Part shown: positions 5,554 through 14,970 of the stretch, piece by piece
Layout: each line of letters begins with the position of its first letter
Numbering within the stretch: the stretch's first letter is position 1
Source of the DNA: Rhodospirillaceae bacterium
GTDB lineage: Bacteria; Pseudomonadota; Alphaproteobacteria; Rhodospirillales; Rhodospirillaceae
Assembly: GCA_947476925.1 (NCBI GenBank)
Contig: CANJSF010000023.1
Span: 1-52,974 of the forward strand
Reading direction: 5' to 3'
DNA length: 52,974 nt
The notes under the pieces: generated by a model
What the model was told of the DNA's origin: nothing
The model's input: only the letters and a program-made list of their open reading frames with translations
Database searches by the model: none
Program-made: the position numbers and the translations under genes

Positions 5554-8376
5554 GTGGCCACGTCACCACCGAAGCCGCGTCGGCTCTATCTGATCGACGG
5601 ATCGGGCTACATTTTCCGGGCTTTCCATGGCCTGCCGATGATGACGCGCTCAGATGGAACCCCTGTGAACGCCGTCTATGGCTTTTCGTCGATGATGATG
5701 AAGCTGCTGGACGACTTGCGTGACCAAAGCGTTGAAGAATTGATTGCAGTTATCTTCGACGCCAAGCGCAAAACCTTCCGCAATGAGATTTACAAAGAAT
5801 ACAAAGCCCATCGGCCACCTGCGCCCGAAGAGTTGATTCCGCAGTTCGATATCATTCGCGATGCCACACGCGCCTTCAATGTCCCCGCTCTGGAATTGGA
5901 GGGCTTTGAGGCCGACGACCTCATCGCCACCTACGCGCGCCAAGCGCACGAGGCTGGTATTGATGTGGTGGTGATCTCGGCCGACAAAGACCTAATGCAA
6001 TTGGTGCGCCCCGGCGTGGCCATGCACGACCCAATGAAGAACCGCAATATTGGTCCGGCGGAAGTGATGAAGAAGTTCGGCGTCGCACCGAACAAGGTCA
6101 TCGATGTGCAAGCGCTGGCGGGCGATTCCGCCGACAACGTGCCCGGTGTACCAGGCATTGGTGTGAAAACCGCTGCTGAGTTGATCAACCAGTACGGCGA
6201 TCTGGACACCCTTCTCGCCAAAGCAGGAGAGATCAAACAACCCAAGCGCCGCGAAAACCTATTGGCCCATGCAGATCTCGCACGCATCTCGCGGGATTTG
6301 GTGACTCTGAAAAACGATGTCCCTGTGACAGTGGCGCTAGAGAGTTTGGTATGGAACCCGCCCGACGAGGACACGTTAGTGGGGTTCTTGGCCGAGCAGA
6401 ATTTCAAAAGCCTGATGGCCAAGGTGTCGGCAAAGTTGGGCGCTAATGCGGCCGTGACATCCGTGAAGAAAGAAGCCTTGGCTGCCGATGCACCAATTGT
6501 TGCGCCTGAAAAATCTGCAGCTGCCCCCATCGATCGCACCCAATACGAGTGTGTACAAACCAACGAGGCCCTGCAGCGTTGGGCCGACAAAGCTATGCAC
6601 AACGGCTGGGTGTCTGTTGACACCGAGACCACGGGGCTTGATCCGCTGCAAGCTAAGCTGGTGGGCATCTCGCTGTGCGTTGTGCCTGGCGAGGCGTGCT
6701 ACATCCCGTTGGAACACGGCGGCGGCATAACCCAGCAAGGATCACTCGCGTTTGATACCGCCCCACGCCCGAAACAAGTGAGCTTAAAAGATGCGCTGCA
6801 TATTTTAGGGCCGATGCTGCGCGATGAATCGGTTCTGAAAATCGGGCACAACATCAAGTACGATCTGCAAATTCTGAATCGCGCAGGGTTCGAGGTCGCG
6901 CCGATAGATGACACCATCGTTATTTCGTACGTGTTGGATGGCACAAAGAACGGCCACGGCATGGATGAATTATCCGAATTACACCTGGGCCATAGCACTA
7001 TTAAATTTTCCGACGTTTGTGGCAGCGGCAAAAACCAGATCACGTTTGATCAAGTGCCGCTGGATAAAGCCACCGCCTATGCCGCAGAAGATGCCGATGT
7101 AACGCGGCGGCTTCATTTGCTTTTGAAACCCCGGCTGCGTGAAGAAAAGCTAGCCACAGTTTATGAGACACTTGAGCGCCCGCTGATTGGCATTCTCGCC
7201 GAGATGGAGCGCAAAGGGATTTTGGTTGATGCCAAAGTGCTGCGCGATCTCAGCATAGATTTCGCCAAACGCATGGCGACGTTTGAGCGCGAGATTCACA
7301 AATTGGCAGGCGAAGAGTTTAACGTCGGCTCGCCGAAGCAGTTGGGCGAAATTTTATTCGAACGCATGAGCTTGCCCGGCGGCAAGAAAGGCAAAACGGG
7401 CGCCTATGGAACGGGCGCCGATGTGCTGGAAGAATTAGCTGCCCAGGGCCACGACCTGCCTGCACGGGTAATGGATTGGCGGCAGCTGTCAAAACTGAAA
7501 AGCACATACACCGACGCGCTGGTGGAAACCATCAACCCCGAGACAGGTCGTGTGCATACCAGCTATTCGCAAACCGTGACCTCGACGGGTCGCTTGTCGT
7601 CCAATGATCCGAACTTGCAGAACATTCCCATTCGCACTGAGGAAGGGCGTAAAATCCGCACCGCGTTCATTGCGCCCAAGGGGAAAACACTGATCTCGGC
7701 GGACTATAGCCAAATTGAGTTGCGATTGGTGGCCCACGTCGCCGACATCAAGGCGATGAAAGAGGCTTTCAAAGAAGGTTCCGACATTCACGCCGCCACA
7801 GCCTCGCAAATGTTTGGCGTGCCAATGAAGGACATGACGCCGGAACTGCGGCGACGGGCCAAGGCCATTAACTTCGGCATCATTTATGGCATTTCGGGCT
7901 TTGGTCTCGCGCGCAATTTAGGCATCGAACGATCCGAGGCCCAGGCGTTTATCAATGCTTACTTCGCGAAGTTCCCTGAGATTCGCGATTACATGGACCG
8001 CGCGAAAGACGAAGCCAAAACCCATGGTTATGTGATGACGCCGTTTGGTCGCCGCTGTTGGGTGCCGGGCATTGCCGATAAGAACGGCGCCGTGCGCAGC
8101 TTCGCCGAACGTCAAGCCATCAACGCCCCCATCCAAGGCGGGGCCGCCGACATCATCAAGCGCGCCATGGTGCAACTGCCCGCCGCGCTGAAAAGCGCTA
8201 AGCTAAAAGCCGATATGTTGCTGCAAGTGCATGACGAACTCATTTTTGAAGTTCCCGATGCTGAGGTTGAGGCCACCATCAAAGTCGTCAAAAAAATTAT
8301 GGAGGGTGCGGCGCACCTTTCAGTACCGCTTGTGGTCGATACCGGTACCGGGCGAAATTGGGATGAGGCGCACTAA
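5554..8376 (+). CDS. polA: DNA polymerase I
   Basis: A 940-residue family A polymerase used in Okazaki-fragment processing and excision repair. Three parts are visible. The N-terminal 5'-3' nuclease has YLIDGSGYIFRAF and the GFEADDLIAT and GDSADNVPGVPGIG clusters. The 3'-5' proofreading domain is intact: DTETTG (Asp356), GHNIKYDL and YAAEDADVT. The polymerase domain has ADYSQIELR (Asp717), the O-helix RRRAKAINFGIIYG and motif C QVHDE (Asp894). Length is normal for a proofreading-competent PolA. Start is GTG, immediately after the stop of the zinc-finger gene. The following gene starts 4 bases past the stop. Confidence 0.97.
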   Translation: MATSPPKPRRLYLIDGSGYIFRAFHGLPMMTRSDGTPVNAVYGFSSMMMKLLDDLRDQSVEELIAVIFDAKRKTFRNEIYKEYKAHRPPAPEELIPQFDIIRDATRAFNVPALELEGFEADDLIATYARQAHEAGIDVVVISADKDLMQLVRPGVAMHDPMKNRNIGPAEVMKKFGVAPNKVIDVQALAGDSADNVPGVPGIGVKTAAELINQYGDLDTLLAKAGEIKQPKRRENLLAHADLARISRDLVTLKNDVPVTVALESLVWNPPDEDTLVGFLAEQNFKSLMAKVSAKLGANAAVTSVKKEALAADAPIVAPEKSAAAPIDRTQYECVQTNEALQRWADKAMHNGWVSVDTETTGLDPLQAKLVGISLCVVPGEACYIPLEHGGGITQQGSLAFDTAPRPKQVSLKDALHILGPMLRDESVLKIGHNIKYDLQILNRAGFEVAPIDDTIVISYVLDGTKNGHGMDELSELHLGHSTIKFSDVCGSGKNQITFDQVPLDKATAYAAEDADVTRRLHLLLKPRLREEKLATVYETLERPLIGILAEMERKGILVDAKVLRDLSIDFAKRMATFEREIHKLAGEEFNVGSPKQLGEILFERMSLPGGKKGKTGAYGTGADVLEELAAQGHDLPARVMDWRQLSKLKSTYTDALVETINPETGRVHTSYSQTVTSTGRLSSNDPNLQNIPIRTEEGRKIRTAFIAPKGKTLISADYSQIELRLVAHVADIKAMKEAFKEGSDIHAATASQMFGVPMKDMTPELRRRAKAINFGIIYGISGFGLARNLGIERSEAQAFINAYFAKFPEIRDYMDRAKDEAKTHGYVMTPFGRRCWVPGIADKNGAVRSFAERQAINAPIQGGAADIIKRAMVQLPAALKSAKLKADMLLQVHDELIFEVPDAEVEATIKVVKKIMEGAAHLSVPLVVDTGTGRNWDEAH

Positions 8377-8379
8377 GCA

Positions 8380-9348
8380 ATGAACGCCCTGCCGATGACC
8401 GGGGCCTGGCACGACGCGGTAGTCAGCGTAAGCGACATCGACCGGTGGTGCGCGGCGCTCGATCATCTGTTTGGCTGGAGCGAAATCGCGCGCGGGTCCG
8501 TCGATCAACGTCTGCTACAGGCGTGGCATTTGGCAGCACACATCACCGCAGAAGAGCGTGTTTTCGCCAACCGCGACGACGACACACAGCGTGTTCGACT
8601 GATCAAATTTTCGGGCGCCGAGCAGGTTCAAATTCGCTCGAGCGCCATGGGCTGGGACACGGGCGGCATTTTTTCACTGTTGTGTTACGCGCGCGATACC
8701 GATGCGATTTTTAGTGCCGCACAGGCGATTGGATGGTCGGCCTATCACGATCCCGTTGACATGCATTTTGGTGATCGCACCCTGCGCAATGTGGTGCTGC
8801 GCGCTTGGGATGGCGTGAATTTCGGGCTTTATTGCCCGACAAGCCCATCCCCGTCGTCGCTGCCAGCTTATTCAAAGGTCAGCGCGCCATTCAATGGCCA
8901 GCAAATGGTTCGCGCGATTGCGCCTGCGCAAAACTTTTATTCCGATGCGTTGGGATGGACCGCTTGGTACAGCGGCACGTTACGTCTGAATTGCAACAAC
9001 TTTGGCATGCCGGCAAATTACGTAGGAGTTTTGCCCAAGAATGTCGCGATCGTCGCTGGCGGCAAGTCAACGGACGGCGCGTGGGCCTATGGCCAAGTAG
9101 AATTGGTGCAGTGGGATGGCTTTGCCGGCCGAGATTTTTCTGCCCGCGCTTTGGCCCCCAATTTGGGCATCCTTGCGCTTCGTGTGCCAACTGTTGATTC
9201 AGCCGCGCATGCCGTGGCGCTACAAGCGCGCGGCGCAGAACTCTTTGTGGCACCCCAGCGCGTGTCGCTTCTGACCCAAGGCGAAGTCGTTTTATGCGCG
9301 GTGCGCACACCAGACGGCGCGATCATCGAGTTCGTTAGCGCCGCATGA
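8380..9348 (+). CDS. VOC (glyoxalase/bleomycin-resistance fold) protein with two modules
   Basis: A 322-residue protein of two tandem vicinal-oxygen-chelate modules (about 8-150 and 160-320). Both open with a VSVSDIDRW/VRAIAPAQNFY-type strand plus helix and a D-x-L-GW turn (LDHLFGW, SDALGWTAWYS), and the second ends with RTPDGAIIEF. Such folds bind a divalent metal and act as dioxygenases, lyases or small-molecule binders. The substrate is not predictable. The gene is tightly linked to polA (ATG 4 bases past its stop) and its TGA overlaps the ATG of the TPR gene, so the three form one chain. Nothing in polA function explains it. Confidence 0.75.
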   Translation: MNALPMTGAWHDAVVSVSDIDRWCAALDHLFGWSEIARGSVDQRLLQAWHLAAHITAEERVFANRDDDTQRVRLIKFSGAEQVQIRSSAMGWDTGGIFSLLCYARDTDAIFSAAQAIGWSAYHDPVDMHFGDRTLRNVVLRAWDGVNFGLYCPTSPSPSSLPAYSKVSAPFNGQQMVRAIAPAQNFYSDALGWTAWYSGTLRLNCNNFGMPANYVGVLPKNVAIVAGGKSTDGAWAYGQVELVQWDGFAGRDFSARALAPNLGILALRVPTVDSAAHAVALQARGAELFVAPQRVSLLTQGEVVLCAVRTPDGAIIEFVSAA

Positions 9349-10865
9349 TGTGCCGGAGGCGTCTGAAGCTGCTGCTATTGAGCTGGCTTGGGCTTGCAGC
9401 GGCATCGTCGGCGTGGGGACAAACTCCTAGAACCGCCTGTTTTTCAGCAAACGCTGACCCAACGGCACGAACTGAATCGTGCACCAGCGCCTTGGTTGAC
9501 GGCGGCCTGCCGTCTGACACACGCGCGTTGATATACTTTGCGCGCGCCGAAATTTTCGTGGACTTAGATAAAGATGCTCAAGCGCTTGCCGATTTGAATG
9601 CCGGATTGGCGTTAACTTCCGGCGATGCGGTCGCACTTCTGGCACGCTCGCAACTCCGAGAGCGCCTAGGTGATCTGCCCGGCGCTGAGGCCGACGCCAC
9701 CGCAGCCATTTTGGCCCAGCCGACTTTAAGTGAAGCTTACCTTCGGCGAGGAGCATTGCGGTTGGCGCGCGGTGCCGATGATCTGGCCATTGCAGATCTT
9801 GGCGAAACCCGGCGCTTAAACCCGCTCGACGCAGGCCCCTTTCGCGTTCGCGGCAAATATTTTTTGCAGCAAAATAAGATCGACCAAGCTATTGGCGAAC
9901 TCAAACAGGCCGTGGAAATCAATTCTGGTGATGTTGAATCACAAGCGTTACTGGCCCAAGCCTTGGTTCGCGCAACGAAATTCGGCGAGGCGATTGCCGC
10001 ATTCAACGCCGCCCTGAGCCTCAAGCCCAACGATTTTCGATTGTTGCGCGGTCGAGCGACCGCCTATGGCCAGGCCGAGAACTATGCTGCAGCAATGGCT
10101 GATTTTTCGCACATGCTATCACTGCGTCCCAACGATGTAGCAACGCTTGAGGCGCGCGGAGTTGCAGCTTTGCAAAGCGGCAACCACACTCAAGCCATCA
10201 TTGATTTCTCGGCATTGCTGAAGGCAAGCCCCGAACGTGCCGACTGGCATTACTTTCGCGGACTTGCGAACTTACGTACCCAAAAGCCCGATGCAGCATT
10301 GCAGGACTTCAACATCACTGTGAAGCAGTCACCAACCGATGTTGATGCACTCGCATCGCGCGCAGCGGCAGCCTTGGCGCTCGATCAGTTCGATTCGGCT
10401 GATGCTGACCTGACAACCGCGTTGGCTCAACAGCCGAAGTCAGCCGAGTTACTCGTGCAACGCGCGCAGGTGCGTTTTGTCGGCGGGCGCTATGACAGCG
10501 CTGCCGATGATTTTGCAGTCCCTGGCGCAACCTCGGCCCGCAATTCACTTTGGCGATTCTTGGCTCAGAGCCGCGTCAAGCAAGATGGCCGACCCGCCCT
10601 GAGCATTGCAGCAAACGCGAGCAATAGGCGCAATTGGCCCGGCGCGGTGTTTGAATTTTTCTTGGGCGAAGTGACTGCAGAAGCGGTAGTTGCACAAGCA
10701 GGGTCTGCGACGTCAAAACGTTGCGAAGCTGATTTCTACTTGGGGCACGCCGCGTTGATTTTGGGTGATGGACAGGCGAAGCAACGCTTTATGGATGCTC
10801 TTAAATCCTGCAAACCAGATTCTTTAGAATATCAAAGCGCACGTCTTGAACTGAACAAGCGTTAG
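9345..10865 (+). CDS. Secreted tetratricopeptide-repeat protein
   Basis: A 506-residue protein with an N-terminal signal peptide (LKLLLLSWLGLAAASSAWG then QTP) and then a long TPR array from about residue 60 to 400. Consensus turns are visible repeatedly, for example AYLRRGALRLARGADDLAIADL, with A-x8-G-x6-A spacing and LKPNDF/LRPND/LNPLD between units. The last 100 residues differ, with FYLGHAALILGDGQAKQRF and two cysteines. TPR arrays are protein-binding scaffolds, here probably periplasmic. The start overlaps the previous stop (ATGA). Its stop interlocks by four bases with that of the converging transporter gene. Partner unknown. Confidence 0.8.
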   Translation: MMCRRRLKLLLLSWLGLAAASSAWGQTPRTACFSANADPTARTESCTSALVDGGLPSDTRALIYFARAEIFVDLDKDAQALADLNAGLALTSGDAVALLARSQLRERLGDLPGAEADATAAILAQPTLSEAYLRRGALRLARGADDLAIADLGETRRLNPLDAGPFRVRGKYFLQQNKIDQAIGELKQAVEINSGDVESQALLAQALVRATKFGEAIAAFNAALSLKPNDFRLLRGRATAYGQAENYAAAMADFSHMLSLRPNDVATLEARGVAALQSGNHTQAIIDFSALLKASPERADWHYFRGLANLRTQKPDAALQDFNITVKQSPTDVDALASRAAAALALDQFDSADADLTTALAQQPKSAELLVQRAQVRFVGGRYDSAADDFAVPGATSARNSLWRFLAQSRVKQDGRPALSIAANASNRRNWPGAVFEFFLGEVTAEAVVAQAGSATSKRCEADFYLGHAALILGDGQAKQRFMDALKSCKPDSLEYQSARLELNKR

Positions 10866-12361
10866 CGTTTGACCGCCCATTCCGGCAGCTCACCAAACGT
10901 CACCCCAAAGGCGATGGGCAACAACGTAAGCACGCCGATACTGACAACAATAATCCAAATGACATCAAGGCGAATCCCGGCCCGCGCCATTTGTTGAATG
11001 GTGACATGACCCGTTCCAAAGGCAATCGCATTGGGTGGGGTTGCGACCGGCAACATAAAGCCGCCACTGGCAGCCATGGCGCCGGCGACACAAAACAATA
11101 AGGGGCTTTGGCCCAAAGCAATTGCAGCTGTACCCAGCACAGGCAACAGCGCGGCCGTCGCCGCTGTATTGGACGCAATTTCTGATAAGAAGACGATCAT
11201 GGCGACGAATACGGTAACCAGAAGCCAAACCGGGACGGCCGACCAGGATGCCATGCCCTGGCCCAACCACTCGGCCAAGCCCGAGGCCCCGGCCGCATCG
11301 GCCAAACTGAGCCCTCCACCAAACAGCAGCAGCAACCCCCATGGGATCTTATTGGCCCATTCCCAATCGAGCGCAAACGTGCCGCTTTTGAGATCGACCG
11401 GGATCACGAATAAGACAAAGGCTAGCGTCATGGCGATGCCAGCGTCGGAAATTTTCAAGTTCGGTACCATCGGCGCAATGATCGGCTGCGTCATCCATAA
11501 CGCCGCTGCCACGAGAAAGGCGACCGCGACGATTTTCTCGCCGGGCTTCATGGGGCCCAATGCGAGGCGTTCAGCATGCAATAACTCAACAACGCCCGGA
11601 ACGGGCTTGTTCGAAATGGGATAAAGGACGCGGCACAACAAAACCCAGCACAATACTGCAATGATCAGCGATAGCGGAACGCCCACCACCAACCATGCTG
11701 CGAACGAAACCGTGTAGCCATAGGTTTGCTGCATAAAGGCGGCCAGCAAAGCATTGGGGGCCGTGCCGATAAGCGTACCTAAGCCGCCGATGCTGGCCCC
11801 ATACGCAACCGCCAATACCATTGCCGCTTCAAAGTGTTTTGATTCTGTAATGCTCGAGTGTTTCATCAGCGGAATGATCGACACGGCGATAGGCAACATC
11901 ATGAGTGTGGTCGAGGTGTTGTTGATCCACATGCTGATAAACACTGTCGCGGCCATAACTCCGCCGACCAATTGTTGCGGCCCCGTTCCTGTCCACGACA
12001 AAATTTTCAGCGCAATGCGACGATGCAGGCCCCAGCGCTGCATGGCCAGCGCGAGCATAAAACCGCCCATGAACAGGAATATGGTGGGGTTGGCATAAGG
12101 TGCGGCGGCCGCCTTGATGTCCATGACACCCAGAACCGGCAGGAGCACCAGCGGCAGCAGTGCTGTGGCATATACGGGAATGGGCTCGCAGATCCACCAA
12201 ATCGCCATCAGTACGGCAAGAGCCGCCACCCGCATGCCTTTGTCCGACATGCCATCGGGCGGGGTGATGGCAAGCATTGCAATACAGGCGAATAACCCGG
12301 CAAAAAGGCCGAAATATTGGCGCGGCGTATAGGTTTCGAGGGCGGCAGCGCTGTCAGACAT
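10862..12361 (-). CDS. DASS-family (SLC13) sodium:dicarboxylate/anion symporter
   Basis: A 499-residue, strongly hydrophobic inner-membrane protein with 11 or more helices. The two SNT-type signature motifs that bind sodium and the substrate carboxylates are present: WINNTSTTLMMLP in the first half and SEIASNTAATAALLP in the second. The second is followed by the family's ASGGFMLPVATPPNAIAFG. Members carry succinate, malate, citrate or sulfate, and the substrate is not decided here. The ATG at 12361 (MSDSAAALETYTPRQ) was preferred over a TTG 14 codons upstream. It is divergent from chvI, where many relatives have pckA. A C4-dicarboxylate role would fit ChvI/ChvG-linked metabolism, but that is inference. 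Confidence 0.9.
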   Translation of the reverse strand: MSDSAAALETYTPRQYFGLFAGLFACIAMLAITPPDGMSDKGMRVAALAVLMAIWWICEPIPVYATALLPLVLLPVLGVMDIKAAAAPYANPTIFLFMGGFMLALAMQRWGLHRRIALKILSWTGTGPQQLVGGVMAATVFISMWINNTSTTLMMLPIAVSIIPLMKHSSITESKHFEAAMVLAVAYGASIGGLGTLIGTAPNALLAAFMQQTYGYTVSFAAWLVVGVPLSLIIAVLCWVLLCRVLYPISNKPVPGVVELLHAERLALGPMKPGEKIVAVAFLVAAALWMTQPIIAPMVPNLKISDAGIAMTLAFVLFVIPVDLKSGTFALDWEWANKIPWGLLLLFGGGLSLADAAGASGLAEWLGQGMASWSAVPVWLLVTVFVAMIVFLSEIASNTAATAALLPVLGTAAIALGQSPLLFCVAGAMAASGGFMLPVATPPNAIAFGTGHVTIQQMARAGIRLDVIWIIVVSIGVLTLLPIAFGVTFGELPEWAVKR

Positions 12362-12424
12362 AAGGGGGCATGATGGCAGGAAATTAACGTTTGAACTGGC
12401 CAATCAAAGAATTCAGACGGTCGT

Positions 12425-12430
12425 GTATAA
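12425..12430 (+). promoter_or_regulatory. Candidate -10 element (TATAAT) for chvI
   Basis: A perfect TATAAT lies 120 bases upstream of the chvI ATG in the 188-base intergenic region shared with the divergent transporter gene. No good TTGACA-like -35 is seen at 16-18 bases before it, so an activator-dependent promoter is possible; ChvI autoregulation is known in relatives but not shown here. Confidence 0.35.
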
Positions 12431-12481
12431 TATAGAATAGGCCAAGCGGCCACAGACGTGCCGCATGGTTGAACGAATTTC

Positions 12482-12508
12482 GCCACAATGGACCGTTCGA
12501 ATTGTGGC
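12482..12508. promoter_or_regulatory. 8+11+8 inverted repeat in the chvI leader
   Basis: GCCACAAT (12482-12489) is repeated inverted as ATTGTGGC (12501-12508). It sits between the TATAAT and the chvI start, about 40 bases before the ATG. It could be an operator or a leader hairpin. There is no T tract after it, so a terminator is unlikely. Confidence 0.35.
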
Positions 12509-12549
12509 AACCGCGAATCGGCGCGGGATGAAGGTTTTTTAAAAGGGAT

Positions 12550-13260
12550 ATGTCCGTGGGAAACCGAATTGCTCTGGTCGATGATGACCGAAACATCCTC
12601 ACCTCTGTGACGATGGTTCTGGAAACAGAGGGCTTCAAAGTCGTGACCTACCGCGACGGCGCCGAAGCCTTGCGGGGCCTGCTGGCCGACCCGGTCGACC
12701 TGGCGATCCTGGATATCAAAATGCCGCGCATGGATGGCATCGAGCTACTGCAGCGCCTACGCGAAAAATCATCGATGCCTGTGATTTTCCTCACTTCTAA
12801 AGACGACGAGGTCGACGAGCTGAATGGTTTACGTATGGGTGCAGACGATTACATCAAAAAGCCGTTCTCGCAGCGCCTGCTGATTGAGCGCGTGCGCGCG
12901 GTATTCCGTCGTGGCGAAGCCCAGAAGAATGCCGCCAATGGTTCATTGTCTGCAGCATCGATGAAACGCGGGGAGTTACTACTCGATCCCGCTCAGCATA
13001 TGTGCACGTGGAAAGAGTTAAATGTGAACCTGACTGTCACGGAGTTTTTGATCATCCAGGCGCTGGCGCAGCGGCCGGGCCACGTGAAAAGCCGCGACCA
13101 GCTGATTGATGCAGCCTACGGCGAGCACATTTACGTTGATGACCGCACCATTGACAGCCACGTAAAACGTCTGCGCAAGAAGTTCCGCGAGGTTGATAAG
13201 GACTTTTCCCATATCGAAACCTTGTACGGTGTCGGCTACAAATACACCGAAGCGGCTTAA
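12550..13260 (+). CDS. chvI: ChvI response regulator (OmpR/PhoB family)
   Basis: A 236-residue two-component regulator. The receiver domain begins [13 protein letters not shown] with the acidic pair, has the phospho-acceptor Asp55 in [13 protein letters not shown], the Thr/Ser switch in VIFLTSKD and Lys in DDYIKKPF. The winged-helix DNA-binding domain occupies about 130-236 and ends with [15 protein letters not shown] and YGVGYKY, the OmpR hallmarks. The ATG is preceded by AAAAGGG. ChvI with ChvG senses acid and envelope stress and controls exopolysaccharide, motility and central carbon genes in alphaproteobacteria. The kinase gene follows 42 bases downstream. Confidence 0.93.
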   Translation: MSVGNRIALVDDDRNILTSVTMVLETEGFKVVTYRDGAEALRGLLADPVDLAILDIKMPRMDGIELLQRLREKSSMPVIFLTSKDDEVDELNGLRMGADDYIKKPFSQRLLIERVRAVFRRGEAQKNAANGSLSAASMKRGELLLDPAQHMCTWKELNVNLTVTEFLIIQALAQRPGHVKSRDQLIDAAYGEHIYVDDRTIDSHVKRLRKKFREVDKDFSHIETLYGVGYKYTEAA

Positions 13261-13302
13261 ACCGGCGATCTGGTCGCGGCCGCAGGTGAGCAAGGTATCA
13301 AT

Positions 13303-14970
13303 GTGCGGGCCGACCTAGGCGATCAATTTAATCGTGAGCGTCACGACAAGACAGCGCCCCATGGCCTGTTCTCGTCGTTGTCGCTGCGTATTCTGGCGGT
13401 CAATTTGGCTGCCCCCGTCTTGCTCGTGTTGGGCCTCCTGTTCTTGGATGAATACGAAGACACACTGATTGCCACAGAAATAGAGGCGCTCCGCACGCAG
13501 GGCGAGTTGATCGCAGCCTCCCTGGGCGAAGGCGCAGTGGTGGTGGAAACCGAGAATGCCGACTTCCCCAGCTTCACGCCCAACGGCAACTTGCGCATTA
13601 TTCAGCCCGATACAGCACGCCAGTTGGTGCGAAGGTTAGCTGGCCTTGCACAATTGCGCGCGCGCTTGTTCGACCGCGACGGCAACATGATTGCCGATAG
13701 CCGCTTGTTGCAAGGCCCAGGCGGTGAGGTGCAGGTCATCGACTTACCCCCCGTCACCGAAGAAACGCTAGGCCAATGGTTGCGAAAAGCGTTTGTGTTT
13801 ACCGCCGGGCGCTTTGGGCTTGATCGCGACTTAGAGCCTTACACCGAGAGAGGCAGCTCGGCCGCGTCAGACTACAAAGAGGTAATGATTGCCCTTGAAC
13901 AAGGTGTGGCGGGCGAAGGGGTGCGTTTGCGTAGCGACGGCGAGAAAATCCTAACCGTCGCTGTGCCCGTCCAGTTTTATCGCCAGATCGTCGGCGCGGT
14001 GTTTGTGTCTCGCGATGGGCGCAACGTCGACAAGCGCCTGTTTGCTGTGCGCAGTTCGATCCTGGCGATGTTTGGGTGGGTTTTTGGCCTGACGATCTTA
14101 ACCTCAATTTTCTTGGCACGGACGATTGGCAGACCCCTGCGGATTTTGGCTGAGGCGGCCGAAAAAGTGCGGCACGCTAAGACGCGCCGTCACGATATTC
14201 CCGACATGACCAATCGCGCGGACGAAATCGGCGAACTTTCCGGCGCGCTTCGTGAAATGACGCAATCTCTTTGGGAGCGATTGGACGCCATTGAAAGTTT
14301 TGCGGCTGATGTCGCCCACGAGATAAAAAACCCACTGACGTCTTTGCGCAGCGCGGTGGAAACCGTAGCGCGCGTAAAAGACCCAGAGCAGCAAAAAAAG
14401 CTAATGAGTATTATTCTAGATGACGTGAGCAGGCTGGACAGGTTGATCTCGGATATTTCGGATGCCTCGCGCCTAGATGCCGAACTGTCGCGCGCTGAAA
14501 CATCGCCGGTAAAATTGGCGGCGCTGCTTGATGCCCTGGCGCAAATGCAAAATGCTAACGACGATACCCGCGCGCCGAAAGTCAGCCTTCATATCGAGAA
14601 CGACGACAAGCTGGTAGTGCCAGGCCTAGAGGGCCGTTTGGCTCAAGTATTTCGCAACCTCATCGGCAACGCCGTATCATTCAGCCCGCCCGGCGGCGTG
14701 ATTGCGGTGCGCGCGACACGAGACGGCGGAATGGTTTGCGTTGAAGTTATCGACGAGGGCCCAGGCATTCCGGCAGGTAAAGAAAAGGCGATCTTCGAGC
14801 GTTTTTATTCCGAACGCCCAGAGGCCGAAAAGTTCGGCACGCACTCTGGGTTAGGCTTGTCGATTTCAAAGCAAATCGTTGAAGCCCACCGCGGCTTTAT
14901 CAGTGCCGCCAACCGCATGGATTCAGGCAAAACAGGCGCGCGATTTGTGGTGCGGCTGCCCTTGAACTAG
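13303..14970 (+). CDS. chvG: ChvG sensor histidine kinase
   Basis: A 555-residue membrane kinase. TM1 (about 27-48) and TM2 (about 245-270) enclose a large periplasmic stimulus-sensing domain with LRIIQPDTARQLV and ARLFDRDGNMIADSR, typical of ChvG/ExoS. A HAMP linker follows, then the DHp motif DVAHEIKNPLTSLRS with phospho-His339. The ATPase domain has N-box VFRNLIGNAVSFSPP, G1 DEGPGIP and G2 SGLGLSISKQI. All catalytic boxes are intact. Start is GTG with AAGG upstream. Its TAG overlaps by four bases the stop of the converging AEC transporter gene. In many relatives hprK follows directly; here five accessory genes intervene. Confidence 0.93.
   Translation: MRADLGDQFNRERHDKTAPHGLFSSLSLRILAVNLAAPVLLVLGLLFLDEYEDTLIATEIEALRTQGELIAASLGEGAVVVETENADFPSFTPNGNLRIIQPDTARQLVRRLAGLAQLRARLFDRDGNMIADSRLLQGPGGEVQVIDLPPVTEETLGQWLRKAFVFTAGRFGLDRDLEPYTERGSSAASDYKEVMIALEQGVAGEGVRLRSDGEKILTVAVPVQFYRQIVGAVFVSRDGRNVDKRLFAVRSSILAMFGWVFGLTILTSIFLARTIGRPLRILAEAAEKVRHAKTRRHDIPDMTNRADEIGELSGALREMTQSLWERLDAIESFAADVAHEIKNPLTSLRSAVETVARVKDPEQQKKLMSIILDDVSRLDRLISDISDASRLDAELSRAETSPVKLAALLDALAQMQNANDDTRAPKVSLHIENDDKLVVPGLEGRLAQVFRNLIGNAVSFSPPGGVIAVRATRDGGMVCVEVIDEGPGIPAGKEKAIFERFYSERPEAEKFGTHSGLGLSISKQIVEAHRGFISAANRMDSGKTGARFVVRLPLN

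Noticed and set aside
5931-6668. Long minus-strand frame opposite polA
   Set aside because: It is the complement of the conserved nuclease domain of PolA, with no ribosome site and no protein-like sequence.
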